DNA of 64,000 nucleotides, from assembly GCF_025561445.1 (NCBI RefSeq), contig NZ_CP095096.1, positions 971,822-1,035,821 on the forward strand, read 5' to 3'. The notes under the pieces are model-generated. The model worked only from the letters and a program-made list of their open reading frames with translations. It ran no database searches and was not told where the DNA came from. Both the position numbers and the translations under genes were made by a program. This document shows positions 1 through 10,773 of this stretch, one piece after another (the first letter of the stretch is position 1; the number at the start of each line of letters is the position of its first letter). The stretch is from Staphylococcus sp. IVB6181 (GTDB taxonomy: Bacteria > Bacillota > Bacilli > Staphylococcales > Staphylococcaceae).

Positions 1-2
1 TC

Positions 3-677
3 GATGTTGCGACATTCTTAACAGGTATGGGTGCTAATATTAAAGGCGCTGGTACAAGTACGATTAAAATTACAGGTGTTGACCACCTTCATGGTGTAAC
101 ACATCAGATTATTCCAGATAGAATTGAAGCGGGATCATATATGTGTATGGCAGCTGCTTGTGGCGGAGAAGTGGAATTAGACAATATCATTCCAAAACAT
201 ATTGAACCGTTAACAGTTAAGCTTCAAGAATTAGGTGTGGATGTTAATATCAATGATGATAGTGTCACGCTTAAAGGCCAATTGCCATTTAACAATGTGA
301 ATATCAAAACATTGGTATATCCTGGATTTGCGACGGACTTGCAGCAGCCGATTACGCCATTGCTTTTCTTAGCTGACGGCCCTTCATTTGTGACGGATAC
401 GATTTATCCGGAACGCTTCAGACATATTGAAGAGTTGAAGAAAATGGGCGGCGCAATTTCTGTTGATCAAAATACAGCAACTGTTAAACCTTCAACATTG
501 CAAGGTGCTTCTGTCTATGCCAGCGACTTGCGTGCAGGGGCTTGTTTAATTGTTGCAGGCTTGATTGCAGAAGGTGTAACAACAATTTATAATGTAAATC
601 ACATTTATCGCGGTTACACAAACATTGTTGAAAATTTAAAATCTCTCGGCGCAAACATTTGGACTGAAAAAATCTAA
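3..677 (+). CDS. murZ: UDP-N-acetylglucosamine 1-carboxyvinyltransferase 2 (MurZ/MurAB), 3' part
   Basis: This is the C-terminal part of a MurA-family enolpyruvyl transferase, which adds enolpyruvate from PEP to UDP-GlcNAc in the first committed step of peptidoglycan synthesis in the cytoplasm. The reading frame is open from base 3 and the gene starts outside the window, so the active-site cysteine loop is not visible. Visible family motifs are [10 protein letters not shown], the [10 protein letters not shown] stretch (matching PGFPTDMQ of the complete MurA at 20.2 kb) and the C-terminal DLRAGA. About 225 codons remain of a usual length near 420. A second, complete murA lies at 20248-21519; Gram-positive bacteria commonly carry two. 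The neighbours (HxlR regulator, aldehyde dehydrogenase, rho) match the murZ locus of staphylococci, which is why I assign the murZ paralogue. Confidence 0.9.
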   Translation, partial: DVATFLTGMGANIKGAGTSTIKITGVDHLHGVTHQIIPDRIEAGSYMCMAAACGGEVELDNIIPKHIEPLTVKLQELGVDVNINDDSVTLKGQLPFNNVNIKTLVYPGFATDLQQPITPLLFLADGPSFVTDTIYPERFRHIEELKKMGGAISVDQNTATVKPSTLQGASVYASDLRAGACLIVAGLIAEGVTTIYNVNHIYRGYTNIVENLKSLGANIWTEKI

Positions 678-683
678 AATTTG

Positions 684-692
684 TGGTATACT
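684..692 (+). promoter_or_regulatory. Possible extended -10 promoter for the HxlR gene
   Basis: The sequence TGGTATACT lies about 50 bp before the start of the HxlR-family gene and has the TGN extension in front of a TATAAT-like hexamer. No good -35 hexamer lies 16-18 bp upstream, so this is a weak inference. Confidence 0.3.
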
Positions 693-740
693 TTGTATAT
701 TAGGTTGACATGATCTAGTAATCATGGAGAGGTGATTTAA

Positions 741-1082
741 ATGGAAGTATGTCCTTATTTAGAAGAAACATTTAAAATCATCGGTCGCAGCTGGAATGGA
801 TTGATATTGAATTATCTATCTAGATGCCCAGAAAAGTCAGCTCACTTCAGTGAAATGAAGAAAGACTTGAAGACCATCACACCGCGTTCTTTAAGTTTAA
901 AACTTACAGAATTGATGGAATGGGACTTAGTAGAAAAGAATATTGTATCCAAAGCACCTGTCTCAATTGTCTATCAATTAACAGATAAAGGTGCAGCACT
1001 GGCTGAAGCATTAGTACCGATGGAAGAATGGGCACAAAAATACGTCGAACTGGAACAAGAGCATAAAGCTGCAAATTCTTAG
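741..1082 (+). CDS. HxlR-family winged-helix transcriptional regulator
   Basis: A 113-residue protein of the HxlR (DUF24) family, small winged-helix DNA-binding regulators that often sense redox or electrophile stress. The start has the family form: Cys4 followed by PYLEETFKIIGRSWN, and the single cysteine near the N-terminus is the residue that acts as redox sensor in characterised relatives such as HypR. The helix-turn-helix region is around residues 33-60 (FSEMKKDLKTITPRSLSLKLTEL), followed by the wing (YQLTDKG). The start is supported by GAGAGGTGA about 7 bases upstream. It sits alone between murZ and an aldehyde dehydrogenase and has its own terminator. That the downstream dehydrogenase is its target is my inference from position only; no operator was identified. 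Confidence 0.85.
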   Translation: MEVCPYLEETFKIIGRSWNGLILNYLSRCPEKSAHFSEMKKDLKTITPRSLSLKLTELMEWDLVEKNIVSKAPVSIVYQLTDKGAALAEALVPMEEWAQKYVELEQEHKAANS

Positions 1083-1100
1083 AATAGATTTGATAAAAGC

Positions 1101-1136
1101 AAGAGTTATTCCTTCATGGAGTAGCTCTTCTTTTTG
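1101..1136 (+). terminator. Rho-independent terminator after the HxlR gene
   Basis: A 12-bp stem (1101-1112 with 1118-1129, including G-U pairs) with a five-base loop TTCAT is followed by CTTTTT. It separates the regulator from the aldehyde dehydrogenase gene. Confidence 0.8.
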
Positions 1137-1214
1137 GTTATAAGCACATTCGTTTAAAAATAGCGCTGTTAGGTTAAAATAGATAATAAGACATTTACTA
1201 AGGAGTGACTGTAA

Positions 1215-2645
1215 TTGAGAACTCAAACTAAACAATATATCAATGGCGAATGGGTAGACAGTGCAAGCGGTGAAACAATTGATGTCATCAACCCTGCAAC
1301 TGAAGAAGTCTTAGGCCAAATTGCAAAAGGGAATAAAGAAGACGTTGATAAAGCAGTAGAAGCTGCGAACAATGTTTATCTTGAATTCCGTCACAGCAGT
1401 GTAGAATACAGAAGAGATTTACTTGATAAAATCGTTAAAGAGTACGAAAACAGAAAAGAAGATATTATAGAAGCAATTACAGATGAGTTAGGTGCACCAT
1501 TAGAAAAATCTGAAAAAGTGCACTATCAAATGGGATTAAATCATTTCACAGAAGCAAGAGATGCGTTGGATAACTTCCAATTCGAAGAACAGCGCGGCAA
1601 TGATTTAGTTGTAAAAGAAGCTATCGGTGTAGCAGGATTAATTACGCCTTGGAACTTCCCAACCAACCAAACTTCACTTAAATTAGCGGCAGCTTTCGCA
1701 GCAGGCAGCCCAGTAGTGTTGAAACCTTCTGAATTAACACCATTTGCGGCTGTTATCTTAGCAGAAATCTTTGATAAAGTCGGCGTACCGAAAGGTGTCT
1801 TCAACTTAGTGAACGGTGACGGCGAAGGTGTCGGCAATCCATTAAGCGAGCACCCTGATGTGCGTATGATGTCATTTACAGGTTCTGGCCCGACAGGTGC
1901 AAAAATCATGGAAAAAGCTGCACAAGACTTCAAAAAAGTTTCACTTGAACTTGGCGGTAAATCACCATATATCATTTTAGACGATGCAGATATAGACGGT
2001 GCAGCAGAAGCAGCTGCAGGCAAAGTCTACAATAATACTGGACAAGTTTGTACTGCAGGTACAAGGACCATCGTCCCAGAATCATTGAAAGATGACTTCA
2101 TTAAAGCAGTAAAAGAAAAAATGAGTGCAGTTAAAGTCGGAGACCCAAGAGAAGACGGTGTAGACATGGGTCCGATTATCAGTAAAAAACAATATGATCA
2201 AGTTCAAGATTATATTCAAAAAGGTATCGACGAAGGTGCTGAATTAATCCTTGGCGGTACAGGCAAACCTGAAGGCTTAGAAAAAGGCTATTTCGCAAAA
2301 CCTACTATCTTTACTAATGTTAAAAACGATATGACGATTGCACAAGAAGAAATCTTCGGTCCGGTGATGTCAGTCATCACATACAAAGACTTGGACGAAG
2401 CAATTGAAATCGCAAACGATACAGTATATGGTTTAGCAGGTTATGTTTATGGTAAAGATTTAGATACTTTACGCAAAGTTGCACGTCAAGTAGAAGCTGG
2501 TACAATTGAAATCAATGAAGCCGGACGCAAACCAGATCTTCCGTTCGGCGGCTACAAACAATCAGGCTTAGGCAGAGAATGGGGCGACTACGGTATTGAA
2601 GAATTCTTAGAAATCAAATCAATTGCCGGATATTACAACAAATAG
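1215..2645 (+). CDS. aldA: NAD(P)-dependent aldehyde dehydrogenase (AldA type)
   Basis: A full-length 476-residue aldehyde dehydrogenase oxidising an aldehyde to the acid with NAD(P)+. The natural substrate cannot be read from the sequence. Seen: the TPWNFP motif, the nucleotide-binding FTGSGPTG, the general-base glutamate in LELGGKSP (Glu245) and the catalytic cysteine in GQVCTAGTR (Cys279). The start is a TTG preceded by AAGGAGTG at a normal distance; no ATG fits the conserved N-terminus QKYINGEW-type sequence better. It follows the HxlR regulator after a terminator and ends in its own terminator, so it is probably monocistronic. In S. aureus a dehydrogenase sits at the same place between murZ and rho, which supports orthology. 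The symbol follows that usage and does not imply a proven substrate. Confidence 0.9.
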   Translation: MRTQTKQYINGEWVDSASGETIDVINPATEEVLGQIAKGNKEDVDKAVEAANNVYLEFRHSSVEYRRDLLDKIVKEYENRKEDIIEAITDELGAPLEKSEKVHYQMGLNHFTEARDALDNFQFEEQRGNDLVVKEAIGVAGLITPWNFPTNQTSLKLAAAFAAGSPVVLKPSELTPFAAVILAEIFDKVGVPKGVFNLVNGDGEGVGNPLSEHPDVRMMSFTGSGPTGAKIMEKAAQDFKKVSLELGGKSPYIILDDADIDGAAEAAAGKVYNNTGQVCTAGTRTIVPESLKDDFIKAVKEKMSAVKVGDPREDGVDMGPIISKKQYDQVQDYIQKGIDEGAELILGGTGKPEGLEKGYFAKPTIFTNVKNDMTIAQEEIFGPVMSVITYKDLDEAIEIANDTVYGLAGYVYGKDLDTLRKVARQVEAGTIEINEAGRKPDLPFGGYKQSGLGREWGDYGIEEFLEIKSIAGYYNK

Positions 2646-2656
2646 AATTTTGAACT

Positions 2657-2698
2657 AAAATGCTGGGCAGTAATGTGCTCAGCATTTTTATTTTTTTA
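2657..2698 (+). terminator. Rho-independent terminator after aldA
   Basis: AAAATGCTGGGC pairs with GCTCAGCATTTT (one G-U pair) around an eight-base loop and is followed by a long T-rich tract. Confidence 0.9.
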
Positions 2699-2835
2699 AG
2701 GAGAGGATAACGTACAATTTTAAGCAGAGTATCAATCATTGTTTTGCGATAAGGTTTAAAATTTGCTATGGTTATCTTATGAAAAATACTTTATAATAAG
2801 TAAATACGTAAACTAAAATGAAATGAGTGTAAAAC

Positions 2836-4152
2836 ATGCCTGAAAGAGAACGTACATCTCCCCAATACGAGTCTTTCCACGAACTCTATAAGAACAATAC
2901 TACTAAAGCGCTAACTCAAAAAGCAAAATCTCTTAAACTAACTAACTATAGTAAATTGAATAAAAAAGAATTAGTATTAGCCATTATGGAAGCACAAATG
3001 GAAAAAGACGGCAATTACTATATGGAAGGTATCTTAGATGATATCCAACCAGATGGTTACGGCTTTTTAAGAACTGTCAACTACTCTAAAGGCGAAAAAG
3101 ATATTTATATTTCTGCAAGTCAAATCCGCCGTTTTGAAATCAAACGAGGGGATAAGGTGACAGGGAAAGTCAGAAAGCCTAAAGATAATGAAAAATATTA
3201 CGGCTTGCTGCAAGTCGATTTTGTCAATGATCATAATGCAGAAGAGGTTAAAAAACGCCCGCATTTCCAAGCACTTACACCGTTATATCCGGATGAGCGT
3301 ATTAAATTGGAAACAAAATCTAACAATTATTCGACAAGAATCATGGACTTAGTTGCACCTATTGGTTTAGGTCAGCGTGGTTTGATTGTCGCACCGCCTA
3401 AAGCAGGTAAAACGTCATTGCTGAAAGAAATCGCTAATGCGGTTACAGTCAATAAACCTGAAGCGAAACTCTTTATTCTGCTTGTCGGAGAACGACCTGA
3501 AGAGGTAACAGATATTGAACGATCAAGCGAAGCGGCTGAAGTCGTGCATTCAACATTTGATGAACCGCCGGAACATCATGTTAAAGTAGCTGAATTGTTG
3601 TTAGAACGTGCGAAAAGATTAGTTGAAATCGGTGAAGATGTCATCATTTTAATGGATTCGATTACACGTTTGGCACGTGCTTACAACTTAGTAATTCCGC
3701 CGAGCGGACGTACTTTATCAGGTGGTTTAGACCCTGCATCATTACACAAACCTAAGCACTTCTTCGGTGCTGCGCGAAACATTGAAGCAGGCGGCAGTTT
3801 AACGATTTTAGCAACAGCTTTAATTGATACAGGTTCCAGAATGGACGATATGATTTATGAAGAGTTTAAAGGAACAGGAAACATGGAATTGCATTTAGAT
3901 CGTAAATTAGCTGAAAGACGTGTCTTCCCAGCAATTGATATCGGCAGAAGTTCAACACGTAAAGAAGAACTGCTGGTTGATAAGAAAGATTTAGACAGTT
4001 TATGGCAATTGCGTAATATGTTTACTGATTCAACAGACTTCACTGAACGCTTTATCCGCAAGTTGAAACGTTCTAAAAATAATGAAGAATTCTTCCATCA
4101 ATTACAAGAAGCTGCAATAGAAAGCAAACGTACAGGCAAACCTATCATTTAA
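2836..4152 (+). CDS. rho: Transcription termination factor Rho
   Basis: A 438-residue hexameric RNA-dependent ATPase/translocase that ends transcription of untranslated RNA. The N-terminal Rho domain (about residues 30-65) is followed by the RNA-binding cold-shock-like domain (GILDDIQPDGYGFLR, about 65-125) and a RecA-like ATPase core with Walker A APPKAGKTS at residues 186-194, Walker B VIILMDSITR, and the GRTLSGGLDP Q-loop region. Length and sequence match the staphylococcal protein throughout. The ATG start has only a weak Shine-Dalgarno (GAGTG). A TATAAT hexamer at 2792-2797 could be the -10 of its promoter, but no strong -35 is visible. Many rho genes are autoregulated through the leader; nothing here proves it. 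It is followed by rpmE2. Confidence 0.97.
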   Translation: MPERERTSPQYESFHELYKNNTTKALTQKAKSLKLTNYSKLNKKELVLAIMEAQMEKDGNYYMEGILDDIQPDGYGFLRTVNYSKGEKDIYISASQIRRFEIKRGDKVTGKVRKPKDNEKYYGLLQVDFVNDHNAEEVKKRPHFQALTPLYPDERIKLETKSNNYSTRIMDLVAPIGLGQRGLIVAPPKAGKTSLLKEIANAVTVNKPEAKLFILLVGERPEEVTDIERSSEAAEVVHSTFDEPPEHHVKVAELLLERAKRLVEIGEDVIILMDSITRLARAYNLVIPPSGRTLSGGLDPASLHKPKHFFGAARNIEAGGSLTILATALIDTGSRMDDMIYEEFKGTGNMELHLDRKLAERRVFPAIDIGRSSTRKEELLVDKKDLDSLWQLRNMFTDSTDFTERFIRKLKRSKNNEEFFHQLQEAAIESKRTGKPII

Positions 4153-4172
4153 TAATAAATTATATTTGTCTT

Positions 4173-4198
4173 CCAGAATGGGTTGCATTTTATTCTGG
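4173..4198 (+). other. Small hairpin between rho and rpmE2
   Basis: CCAGAAT pairs perfectly with ATTCTGG around a 12-base loop, 20 bp after the rho stop. There is no T tract, so it is not a convincing terminator. It lies in the 132-bp leader of rpmE2, where ribosomal-protein leaders sometimes act, but I cannot assign a function. Confidence 0.35.
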
Positions 4199-4284
4199 TA
4201 ACAATTATAATTACTAAGTATTGGGTAAAAACTCACAAATAACTCTGTTCCAGATGGTTCAGGGCAAAGGAGCTGAAAATAATT

Positions 4285-4548
4285 ATGAGACAAGGAATCC
4301 ATCCTGAATACCACAAAGTAATTTTCTTAGATACAACAACTAACTACAAATTCTTAAGTGGTTCAACTAAATCATCATCAGAAACAATGGAATGGGAAGA
4401 TGGCAACGAATATCCAGTTATCCGTTTAGATATTTCATCTGACTCACATCCATTCTACACTGGTCGTCAAAAATTCGCAGCTGCGGATGGCCGTGTTGAA
4501 AGATTCAACAAGAAATTCGGTCTTAAATCATCAAACAATAACGAATAA
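4285..4548 (+). CDS. rpmE2: 50S ribosomal protein L31 type B
   Basis: An 87-residue L31 of the type B, cysteine-free form. It starts [14 protein letters not shown] and contains the family stretch [11 protein letters not shown]. The CxxC zinc ligands of type A L31 are absent, as expected for the zinc-independent paralogue that in B. subtilis is made under zinc limitation through Zur. No obvious Zur operator was recognised here, and in staphylococci this form is generally the only L31, so constitutive use is likely (inference). A good ribosome binding site (AAAGGAGCTG) precedes the ATG, and a strong terminator follows. Confidence 0.95.
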   Translation: MRQGIHPEYHKVIFLDTTTNYKFLSGSTKSSSETMEWEDGNEYPVIRLDISSDSHPFYTGRQKFAAADGRVERFNKKFGLKSSNNNE

Positions 4549-4564
4549 TTTCGATTTAAATGAG

Positions 4565-4593
4565 ACTCTCGCAATTTGGCGAGAGTTTTTTTA
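4565..4593 (+). terminator. Rho-independent terminator after rpmE2
   Basis: A perfect 8-bp stem ACTCTCGC/GCGAGAGT with a six-base loop is followed by seven T residues. Confidence 0.92.
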
Positions 4594-4698
4594 TTTGGTT
4601 TTCAAAGCAAAGTATAATGATGTATGGAGATACAAAAAGAGATTGCATTCCATTAAAATTTTCTCATGTTTTGCCCGTTGTCCTAATAAAAAATATGA

Positions 4699-4704
4699 TA
4701 TAAT
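4699..4704 (+). promoter_or_regulatory. Likely -10 element of the tdk-prfA-prmC transcript
   Basis: A perfect TATAAT lies 36 bp upstream of the tdk start, after the rpmE2 terminator. The nearest -35-like hexamer is TTGTCC at 4678-4683 with a short 15-bp spacer, so the -35 assignment is weak. Confidence 0.5.
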
Positions 4705-4740
4705 GAGATGATTTTGTTTTGAAAAGGAAGGAAAAGCATA

Positions 4741-5339
4741 ATGTATGAAACTTATCATTCCGGCTGGATTGAATGTATTACCGGCAGCATGTTCAGCGGT
4801 AAATCTGAAGAATTAATCCGCAGATTAAAACGCGGCATGTATGCAAAACAGAAAGTCATAGTATTTAAACCTGCAATAGATGATCGTTACCACAAAGAAA
4901 AAGTGGTATCGCATAACGGCAATGCAATAGAAGCAATCACTATTAAAAAGGCTGAAGAAATTTTAGAACAAGATTTGACTGAAGTCGATGTGATTGGTAT
5001 AGATGAAGTGCAATTTTTTGAGGATTCGGTTGTAGAAATTGCACAAGATTTGGCAGAACAAGGCCACCGTGTCATTGTGGCAGGACTGGACATGGACTTC
5101 AGAGGGAAACCTTTTAAACCGATGCCGCAGTTGATGGCTGTCAGTGAGTTGGTTACTAAGCTGCAAGCAGTATGTGCAGTTTGCGGTGCACCTGCAAGCA
5201 GAACACAGCGTTTAATCAATGGCAGACCTGCTAAAGAAGATGACCCGATTATTATGGTAGGGGCAGATGAAAGTTATGAACCTAGATGCCGCGCACATCA
5301 TATCGTTGCACCTAGTGAATCTGAGAAGGAGGAATTATA

Positions 5340-5340
<1 letters not shown>
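4741..5340 (+). CDS. tdk: Thymidine kinase (TK1 type)
   Basis: A 199-residue kinase phosphorylating thymidine to dTMP in the salvage pathway. Seen: P-loop GSMFSGKS (residues 15-22), the catalytic glutamate in GIDEVQFF (Glu89), the lasso/flap region and a structural zinc site made by Cys145, Cys148, Cys183 and His186. The ATG is preceded by AAGGAAGG. Its TAA stop overlaps the prfA ATG by one base (TAATG), so the two are translationally coupled in one transcript. Confidence 0.96.
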
Positions 5341-6405
<1,065 letters not shown>

Positions 6406-6416
<11 letters not shown>

Positions 6417-7245
6417 GGAAGCTGTACAAGCAGCTGCGAAACAAGCAGTTGCACGCGGCTTTGAATCTAAAAGAGCAGAGTGGCTGCTGTTAGATTTGCT
6501 TGACTGGTCGCTTGCGGATTATGTCTTGAAGATGAATGACACTATGACAAAAGCACATCGTGCAGCCTATCAAGCAGCGGCAGAACGTATGTTAACTGGG
6601 GAGCCGATTCAATATATTACCGGGTTCCAAAGCTTTTACGGCGAACGCTTCAAAGTAGATGCGCGCTGCTTGATTCCTAGACCTGAAACCGAAGAAGTCC
6701 TACTGCATTTTATGAATCAATTATCCAATAGTGATAGTGTCGCTGATATTGGTACAGGCAGTGGTATTATTGCGGTGATGCTGAAACTTTTGAAACCTGA
6801 TTTGACAGTCTATGCGACGGATTTGTTTGAAGGACCGTTAGAGATTGCGCGTGCCAATGCAGCAATGCATCAGACAGATATTACATTCTTGCAAGGGAGC
6901 GACTTGTCTCCTTTAATAGAACAAAATATACGTTTAGACGGTTTAATTTCAAACCCGCCGTATATTGATCAAGCAGAATCTATAGATATGGCTGAAACTG
7001 TAGTGGATTATGAACCGCACCAAGCTTTGTTTGCAAAAGAGCATGGCTTAGCCATTTATCGAGCAATTATTGAAAAGCTGCCGCAAGTTTTGAATGACAA
7101 TGCTGTAGTCGTTTTTGAAATCGGTTATAATCAAGGGGAAGTACTGAAGGCACTGATTCAATCTATCTATCCGTCAATTGAGGTAGATGTGATTCAAGAT
7201 ATTAATCAAAACGACAGAATTATTTCATTTATATGGAAACGCTGA
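6406..7245 (+). CDS. prmC: Release factor glutamine methyltransferase PrmC
   Basis: A 279-residue SAM-dependent methyltransferase that N5-methylates the glutamine of the GGQ motif of RF1 and RF2. The SAM-binding motif is [13 protein letters not shown] (about residues 113-125) and the substrate-glutamine motif is NPPY at 183-186. The N-terminal helical domain that docks on release factors is present (residues 1-75). The start is a TTG that overlaps the last 11 bases of prfA, so translation is probably coupled to its substrate gene. The frame has no ATG nearer than residue 43, which would remove conserved sequence, so the TTG is preferred. Confidence 0.93.
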
Positions 7246-7260
7246 ACAGCGTATTGATGA

Positions 7261-7327
7261 GAAGTTATGGGAGAAGAGGGGAGATTGTATAACACCCTGT
7301 TCTCGCATAACTTCTTATTTTGTTTTA
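7261..7327 (+). terminator. Long hairpin terminator between prmC and the t6A synthase gene
   Basis: Bases 7261-7275 pair with 7300-7314 (15 positions, one mismatch). An inner stem GAGGG/CCCT tops it, and the tract TTATTTTGTTTT follows. It closes the tdk-prfA-prmC transcript. The stem is unusually long and could also influence the next gene. Confidence 0.75.
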
Positions 7328-7356
7328 CAATTATTTTTGAAAGGACGTGCAGAGAG

Positions 7357-8400
7357 ATGAAGACAAAAACTTGGGATTTGCGTCATCAATTAGGAACTAA
7401 ACAAGGTCAGGAAGCGTTAGAAGAAATCAGCGCCATCTATCATGCAGGCGGCTTAGTTGCTTTGCCGACAGAAACGGTATACGGGTTAGGTGCGAATGCG
7501 CTGGATAATGAAGCAGTGCGTAAAATATACGAAGCAAAAGGACGTCCTTCTGATAATCCTCTGATTGTGCATATTCACGACCAAAGTCAATTAGATGCGT
7601 TTACAGCGCCGCGTTCAAAAGAAGTAAAACAGTTAATGGACACATTTTGGCCGGGACCGATTTCATTTATTTTACCGCTGGAACCAGGCTATTTATGCGA
7701 ACGTGTTTCTGGCGGATTGCAGTCTATCGCAGTCAGAATGCCGAGTCATCCTATCGGCCGAGCTATTTTAGAATATACAAATTTACCGATTGCTGCGCCG
7801 AGTGCGAATATCAGCGGCCGTCCATCGCCTACAACCTTTGCTCATGTCTTTAGAGATTTGAATGAACGGGTAGAAGGAATAGTAAACGGTGATCAAAGTG
7901 AAGAAGGTTTAGAAAGCACCGTGTTGGATTGCACGCAATATCCGTTCAGAATTGCACGTCCGGGTGCGATTACAGCAGATATGATTGAAAATGTCTTGCC
8001 GGGTTCAGTTGATACAACAGCGCATTTAGATACAGATAAACCGATTGCACCTGGAATGAAATACAAACACTATTCACCAGAAACACCTGTAGCGATGCTG
8101 ACGAAATTAAATCATGAGATTTCAAGCGACCAGGATTGGCAGCACACTTTATTTGCGGTACCTGCGACATTGAAGCAGTATATTCCAAAGAACGCGATTT
8201 ATCGTGAATTATCTTCTGATATCTATGATTTAAAGGCCGCAAATCATAATTTATATCAAATATTGCATGAACTTGATACGGTTGATTCGATTCATCAAGG
8301 TTATATTTATCGTTATGAAACAACCGATGACAGTATTGCTTTCTTGAACAGACTCGAAAAAGCAACAGGCAATCAACAAATAGGAGCGGATCAATTGTGA
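7357..8400 (+). CDS. ywlC: L-threonylcarbamoyladenylate synthase (YwlC/Sua5)
   Basis: A 347-residue Sua5-type enzyme making threonylcarbamoyl-AMP from threonine, bicarbonate and ATP, the first step of the t6A37 modification of ANN-decoding tRNAs. The N-terminal YrdC domain (about residues 15-200) contains the PTETVYGLG and KGRPSDNPLIVH motifs. The C-terminal Sua5 domain follows the linker PIAPGMKYKHYSPETP. A longer open frame begins at 7267, but it runs through the terminator hairpin and has no homology. The ATG at 7357, behind AAAGGA, gives the conserved N-terminus. The stop overlaps the next gene by four bases (GTGA). Confidence 0.94.
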   Translation: MKTKTWDLRHQLGTKQGQEALEEISAIYHAGGLVALPTETVYGLGANALDNEAVRKIYEAKGRPSDNPLIVHIHDQSQLDAFTAPRSKEVKQLMDTFWPGPISFILPLEPGYLCERVSGGLQSIAVRMPSHPIGRAILEYTNLPIAAPSANISGRPSPTTFAHVFRDLNERVEGIVNGDQSEEGLESTVLDCTQYPFRIARPGAITADMIENVLPGSVDTTAHLDTDKPIAPGMKYKHYSPETPVAMLTKLNHEISSDQDWQHTLFAVPATLKQYIPKNAIYRELSSDIYDLKAANHNLYQILHELDTVDSIHQGYIYRYETTDDSIAFLNRLEKATGNQQIGADQL

Positions 8401-8831
8401 AAATAATATTTGTTTGTACAGGCAATACATGCAGGAGCCCGATGGCAGAAAGCATTGCCAAATCATTAATGTCGGACTATGAATTTTATTCAAGAGGCTT
8501 ATTTGCAATGGATGGACAGCCCGCAGCTGTACATACTGCTGAGATATTGCATGAAAAAAGTTTAGATGCGCCGACTGTATCTTGCCAGTTCAGCGAACAA
8601 GATACCGATGCTGATTTAATCTTAACGATGACAGAAGGTCATAAGCAGCAATTGGCCATGATGTTTGAGAAAGATTTGCCGGTGTATACACTTTATGAGT
8701 ATGCAGGACAAAACGGTGAAGTTTCAGATCCTTACGGCGGTACGCATGCACAGTATGAGCAGATTTACAATGAATTGAATTACTTGCTGAATGAGGTCAA
8801 AACGCGATTGGAAAAAGATATGGATAATTAG
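8397..8831 (+). CDS. ywlE: Low-molecular-weight phosphatase, protein-arginine-phosphatase type (YwlE/PtpB)
   Basis: A 144-residue low-molecular-weight phosphatase. The P-loop is CTGNTCRS at residues 7-14, with nucleophile Cys7, Arg13 and Ser14, and the general-acid aspartate is in DPYGG. Thr11 in the loop is the residue reported to give B. subtilis YwlE its preference for phosphoarginine over phosphotyrosine, so the likely substrate is arginine-phosphorylated protein, opposing McsB kinase. That assignment is by motif only. The GTG start overlaps the preceding stop by four bases, indicating translational coupling with the t6A synthase gene. Confidence 0.9.
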   Translation: MKIIFVCTGNTCRSPMAESIAKSLMSDYEFYSRGLFAMDGQPAAVHTAEILHEKSLDAPTVSCQFSEQDTDADLILTMTEGHKQQLAMMFEKDLPVYTLYEYAGQNGEVSDPYGGTHAQYEQIYNELNYLLNEVKTRLEKDMDN

Positions 8832-8958
8832 TATAAGTTAAGCTTTAAATGCGTTATAATAGCTATTATATAGCATGGTTTGCTTACATAAGCGAAGCAG
8901 ACAAGCGGTGTTCTTGTTTGTCTTGGCTTGTCATCATTTTAAAAAGGGGTGGAATTAA

Positions 8959-9486
8959 ATGGAAAACTTGAAGTTGTTGCTGAATGAATTGAAAGAACAA
9001 AATTTCTTTAAACCAGGAGAAATTTGCGTGATCGGCTGCTCGACATCTGAGGTTATCGGCGAACGTATCGGCTCGGTCGGTTCTATGGATGTTGCACAAG
9101 AATTGTTTGATGCGTTGATGGAGGTCCGTAAAGAAACGGGTGTCATCTTTGCATTCCAAGGTTGCGAACACATCAACAGAGCAATTACTATCGAACGTGA
9201 ACATTTCAATCCACTTACAATGGAAGAAGTAACTGTAGTACCTGCAACGCATGCTGGAGGCAGTATGTCAACGTACGCTTATCGCCACCTCGACAATCCT
9301 ATGGTTGTTGAGCATATCACAGCAAACTGCGGTATTGATATTGGTCAAACTATGATCGGCATGCATATCAAACATGTTGCAGTGCCTGTGCGCACTTCTG
9401 TGAAAACAGTCGGCGATGCGGTAGTGACAATTGCGACTTCCAGACCTAAGTTAATTGGCGGCGAACGTGCTCACTATACTTTATAA
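8959..9486 (+). CDS. ywlG: YwlG/TIGR01440 family protein of unknown function
   Basis: A 175-residue conserved protein of the TIGR01440 (DUF436) family found in Firmicutes between the ywlC-ywlE genes and glyA. The sequence is soluble, with conserved [16 protein letters not shown] and [10 protein letters not shown] segments and no membrane helix. The biochemical role is not known to me. It is preceded by AAAGGGGTG and by a 127-bp leader containing a TATAAT at 8855-8860 that could be a -10. The glyA ATG follows 26 bases after its stop, so the two are probably co-transcribed. Confidence 0.85.
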   Translation: MENLKLLLNELKEQNFFKPGEICVIGCSTSEVIGERIGSVGSMDVAQELFDALMEVRKETGVIFAFQGCEHINRAITIEREHFNPLTMEEVTVVPATHAGGSMSTYAYRHLDNPMVVEHITANCGIDIGQTMIGMHIKHVAVPVRTSVKTVGDAVVTIATSRPKLIGGERAHYTL

Positions 9487-9511
9487 CTAAATGAATTGGG
9501 GGAATGATGTC

Positions 9512-10750
9512 ATGTCATTTATCGAAAAGGAAGACAAAGCAGTATTTGAAGCTATTCAAAACGAATACAATCGTCAGAATAACAACATTGAATTAATCGC
9601 ATCAGAAAACTTTGTGTCTGAAGCAGTAATGGAAGCACAAGGTTCAGTATTGACTAACAAGTATGCTGAAGGTTATCCAGGACGCCGTTACTATGGCGGC
9701 TGCCAATTTGTGGATGTTACTGAAACTTTAGCAATCGAACGTGCCAAAGAATTATTCGGTGCAGAACACGTAAACGTACAACCGCATTCAGGCTCACAAG
9801 CTAACATGGCTGTTTATTTAGTTGCGCTTGATTACGGCGACACTGTATTAGGTATGAACTTAAGCCATGGCGGCCACTTGACACACGGTGCTAAAGTCAA
9901 CTTCAGCGGCCAATTTTATAACTTTGTTGAGTATGGAGTAGATAAAGAAACTGAACGTATTGATTATGAAGAAGTACGTCGACTTGCAAAAGAAAACAAA
10001 CCTAAATTAATCGTTGCAGGCGCATCAGCATACCCAAGAGAAATCGACTTCAAGAAATTCAAAGAAATTGCTGACGAAGTCGGTGCTAAATTAATGGTAG
10101 ACATGGCACACATCGCTGGTTTAGTTGCTGCAGGTTTACACCAAAACCCGGTAGACTATGCTGATTTTGTAACGACAACTACGCATAAAACTTTAAGAGG
10201 CCCTCGCGGCGGTATGATTCTTACTAAAAAAGAATATGCGAAACAAATTGATAAAACAATCTTCCCAGGTATCCAAGGCGGACCTTTAGAGCATGTTATT
10301 GCTGCTAAAGCAGTAGCATTCGGCGAAGCTTTGCAGCCTGAGTTCAAAGTTTATCAGCAACAAGTTGTTAAAAATGCAAAAGTACTTGCTGAAACACTTG
10401 TTAAAGAAGGCTTCAGAGTTGTTTCCGGCGGAACAGAAAACCACTTGGTTGCTGTAGATGTCAAAGGTTCATTTGGTATTACTGGTAAAGAAGCAGAAGA
10501 AGCTTTAGATGAAGTAGGAATTACTTGCAACAAAAACACAATTCCTTTCGACCAAGAAAAACCTTTCGTTACAAGCGGTTTACGTTTAGGTACACCAGCG
10601 GCGACTACACGCGGATTCGATGAAAAAGATTTTGAAGAGGTAGCAAAAATTATCAGCCTAGTTGTTCAAAACATTAAAGATGAAGCAAAATTAAAAGAAG
10701 CTGCAGAACGTGTGCAAGCGTTGACTTCAAAACACCCATTATATAAATAA
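9512..10750 (+). CDS. glyA: Serine hydroxymethyltransferase
   Basis: A 412-residue PLP enzyme interconverting serine plus tetrahydrofolate and glycine plus 5,10-methylene-THF, the main one-carbon source. The PLP lysine is Lys226 in [14 protein letters not shown]. Also seen are IELIASENF near the N-terminus and the GRRYYGG motif. The open frame begins at 9491, but the ATG at 9512, behind GGGGGAATGATGTC, gives the conserved start MSFIEKED. It sits between ywlG and upp, the usual Firmicute arrangement linking one-carbon metabolism and pyrimidine salvage. Confidence 0.97.
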   Translation: MSFIEKEDKAVFEAIQNEYNRQNNNIELIASENFVSEAVMEAQGSVLTNKYAEGYPGRRYYGGCQFVDVTETLAIERAKELFGAEHVNVQPHSGSQANMAVYLVALDYGDTVLGMNLSHGGHLTHGAKVNFSGQFYNFVEYGVDKETERIDYEEVRRLAKENKPKLIVAGASAYPREIDFKKFKEIADEVGAKLMVDMAHIAGLVAAGLHQNPVDYADFVTTTTHKTLRGPRGGMILTKKEYAKQIDKTIFPGIQGGPLEHVIAAKAVAFGEALQPEFKVYQQQVVKNAKVLAETLVKEGFRVVSGGTENHLVAVDVKGSFGITGKEAEEALDEVGITCNKNTIPFDQEKPFVTSGLRLGTPAATTRGFDEKDFEEVAKIISLVVQNIKDEAKLKEAAERVQALTSKHPLYK

Positions 10751-10773
10751 GAGAACTAGGAGGCTATTCCTTT

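Noticed and set aside
3-677. Second MurA as a resistance-related acquired copy
   Set aside because: Two MurA paralogues at these two loci are standard in low-GC Gram-positive bacteria, and the local context is core genome.
1541-2023. 160-codon antisense frame inside aldA, and similar antisense frames in rpoB-like, atp, thi and copA genes
   Set aside because: They mirror the codon structure of the sense gene, have no starts with ribosome binding sites and no recognisable proteins.
7267-7356. N-terminal extension of the t6A synthase
   Set aside because: It would be translated through a strong terminator hairpin; the ATG at 7357 gives the family N-terminus.
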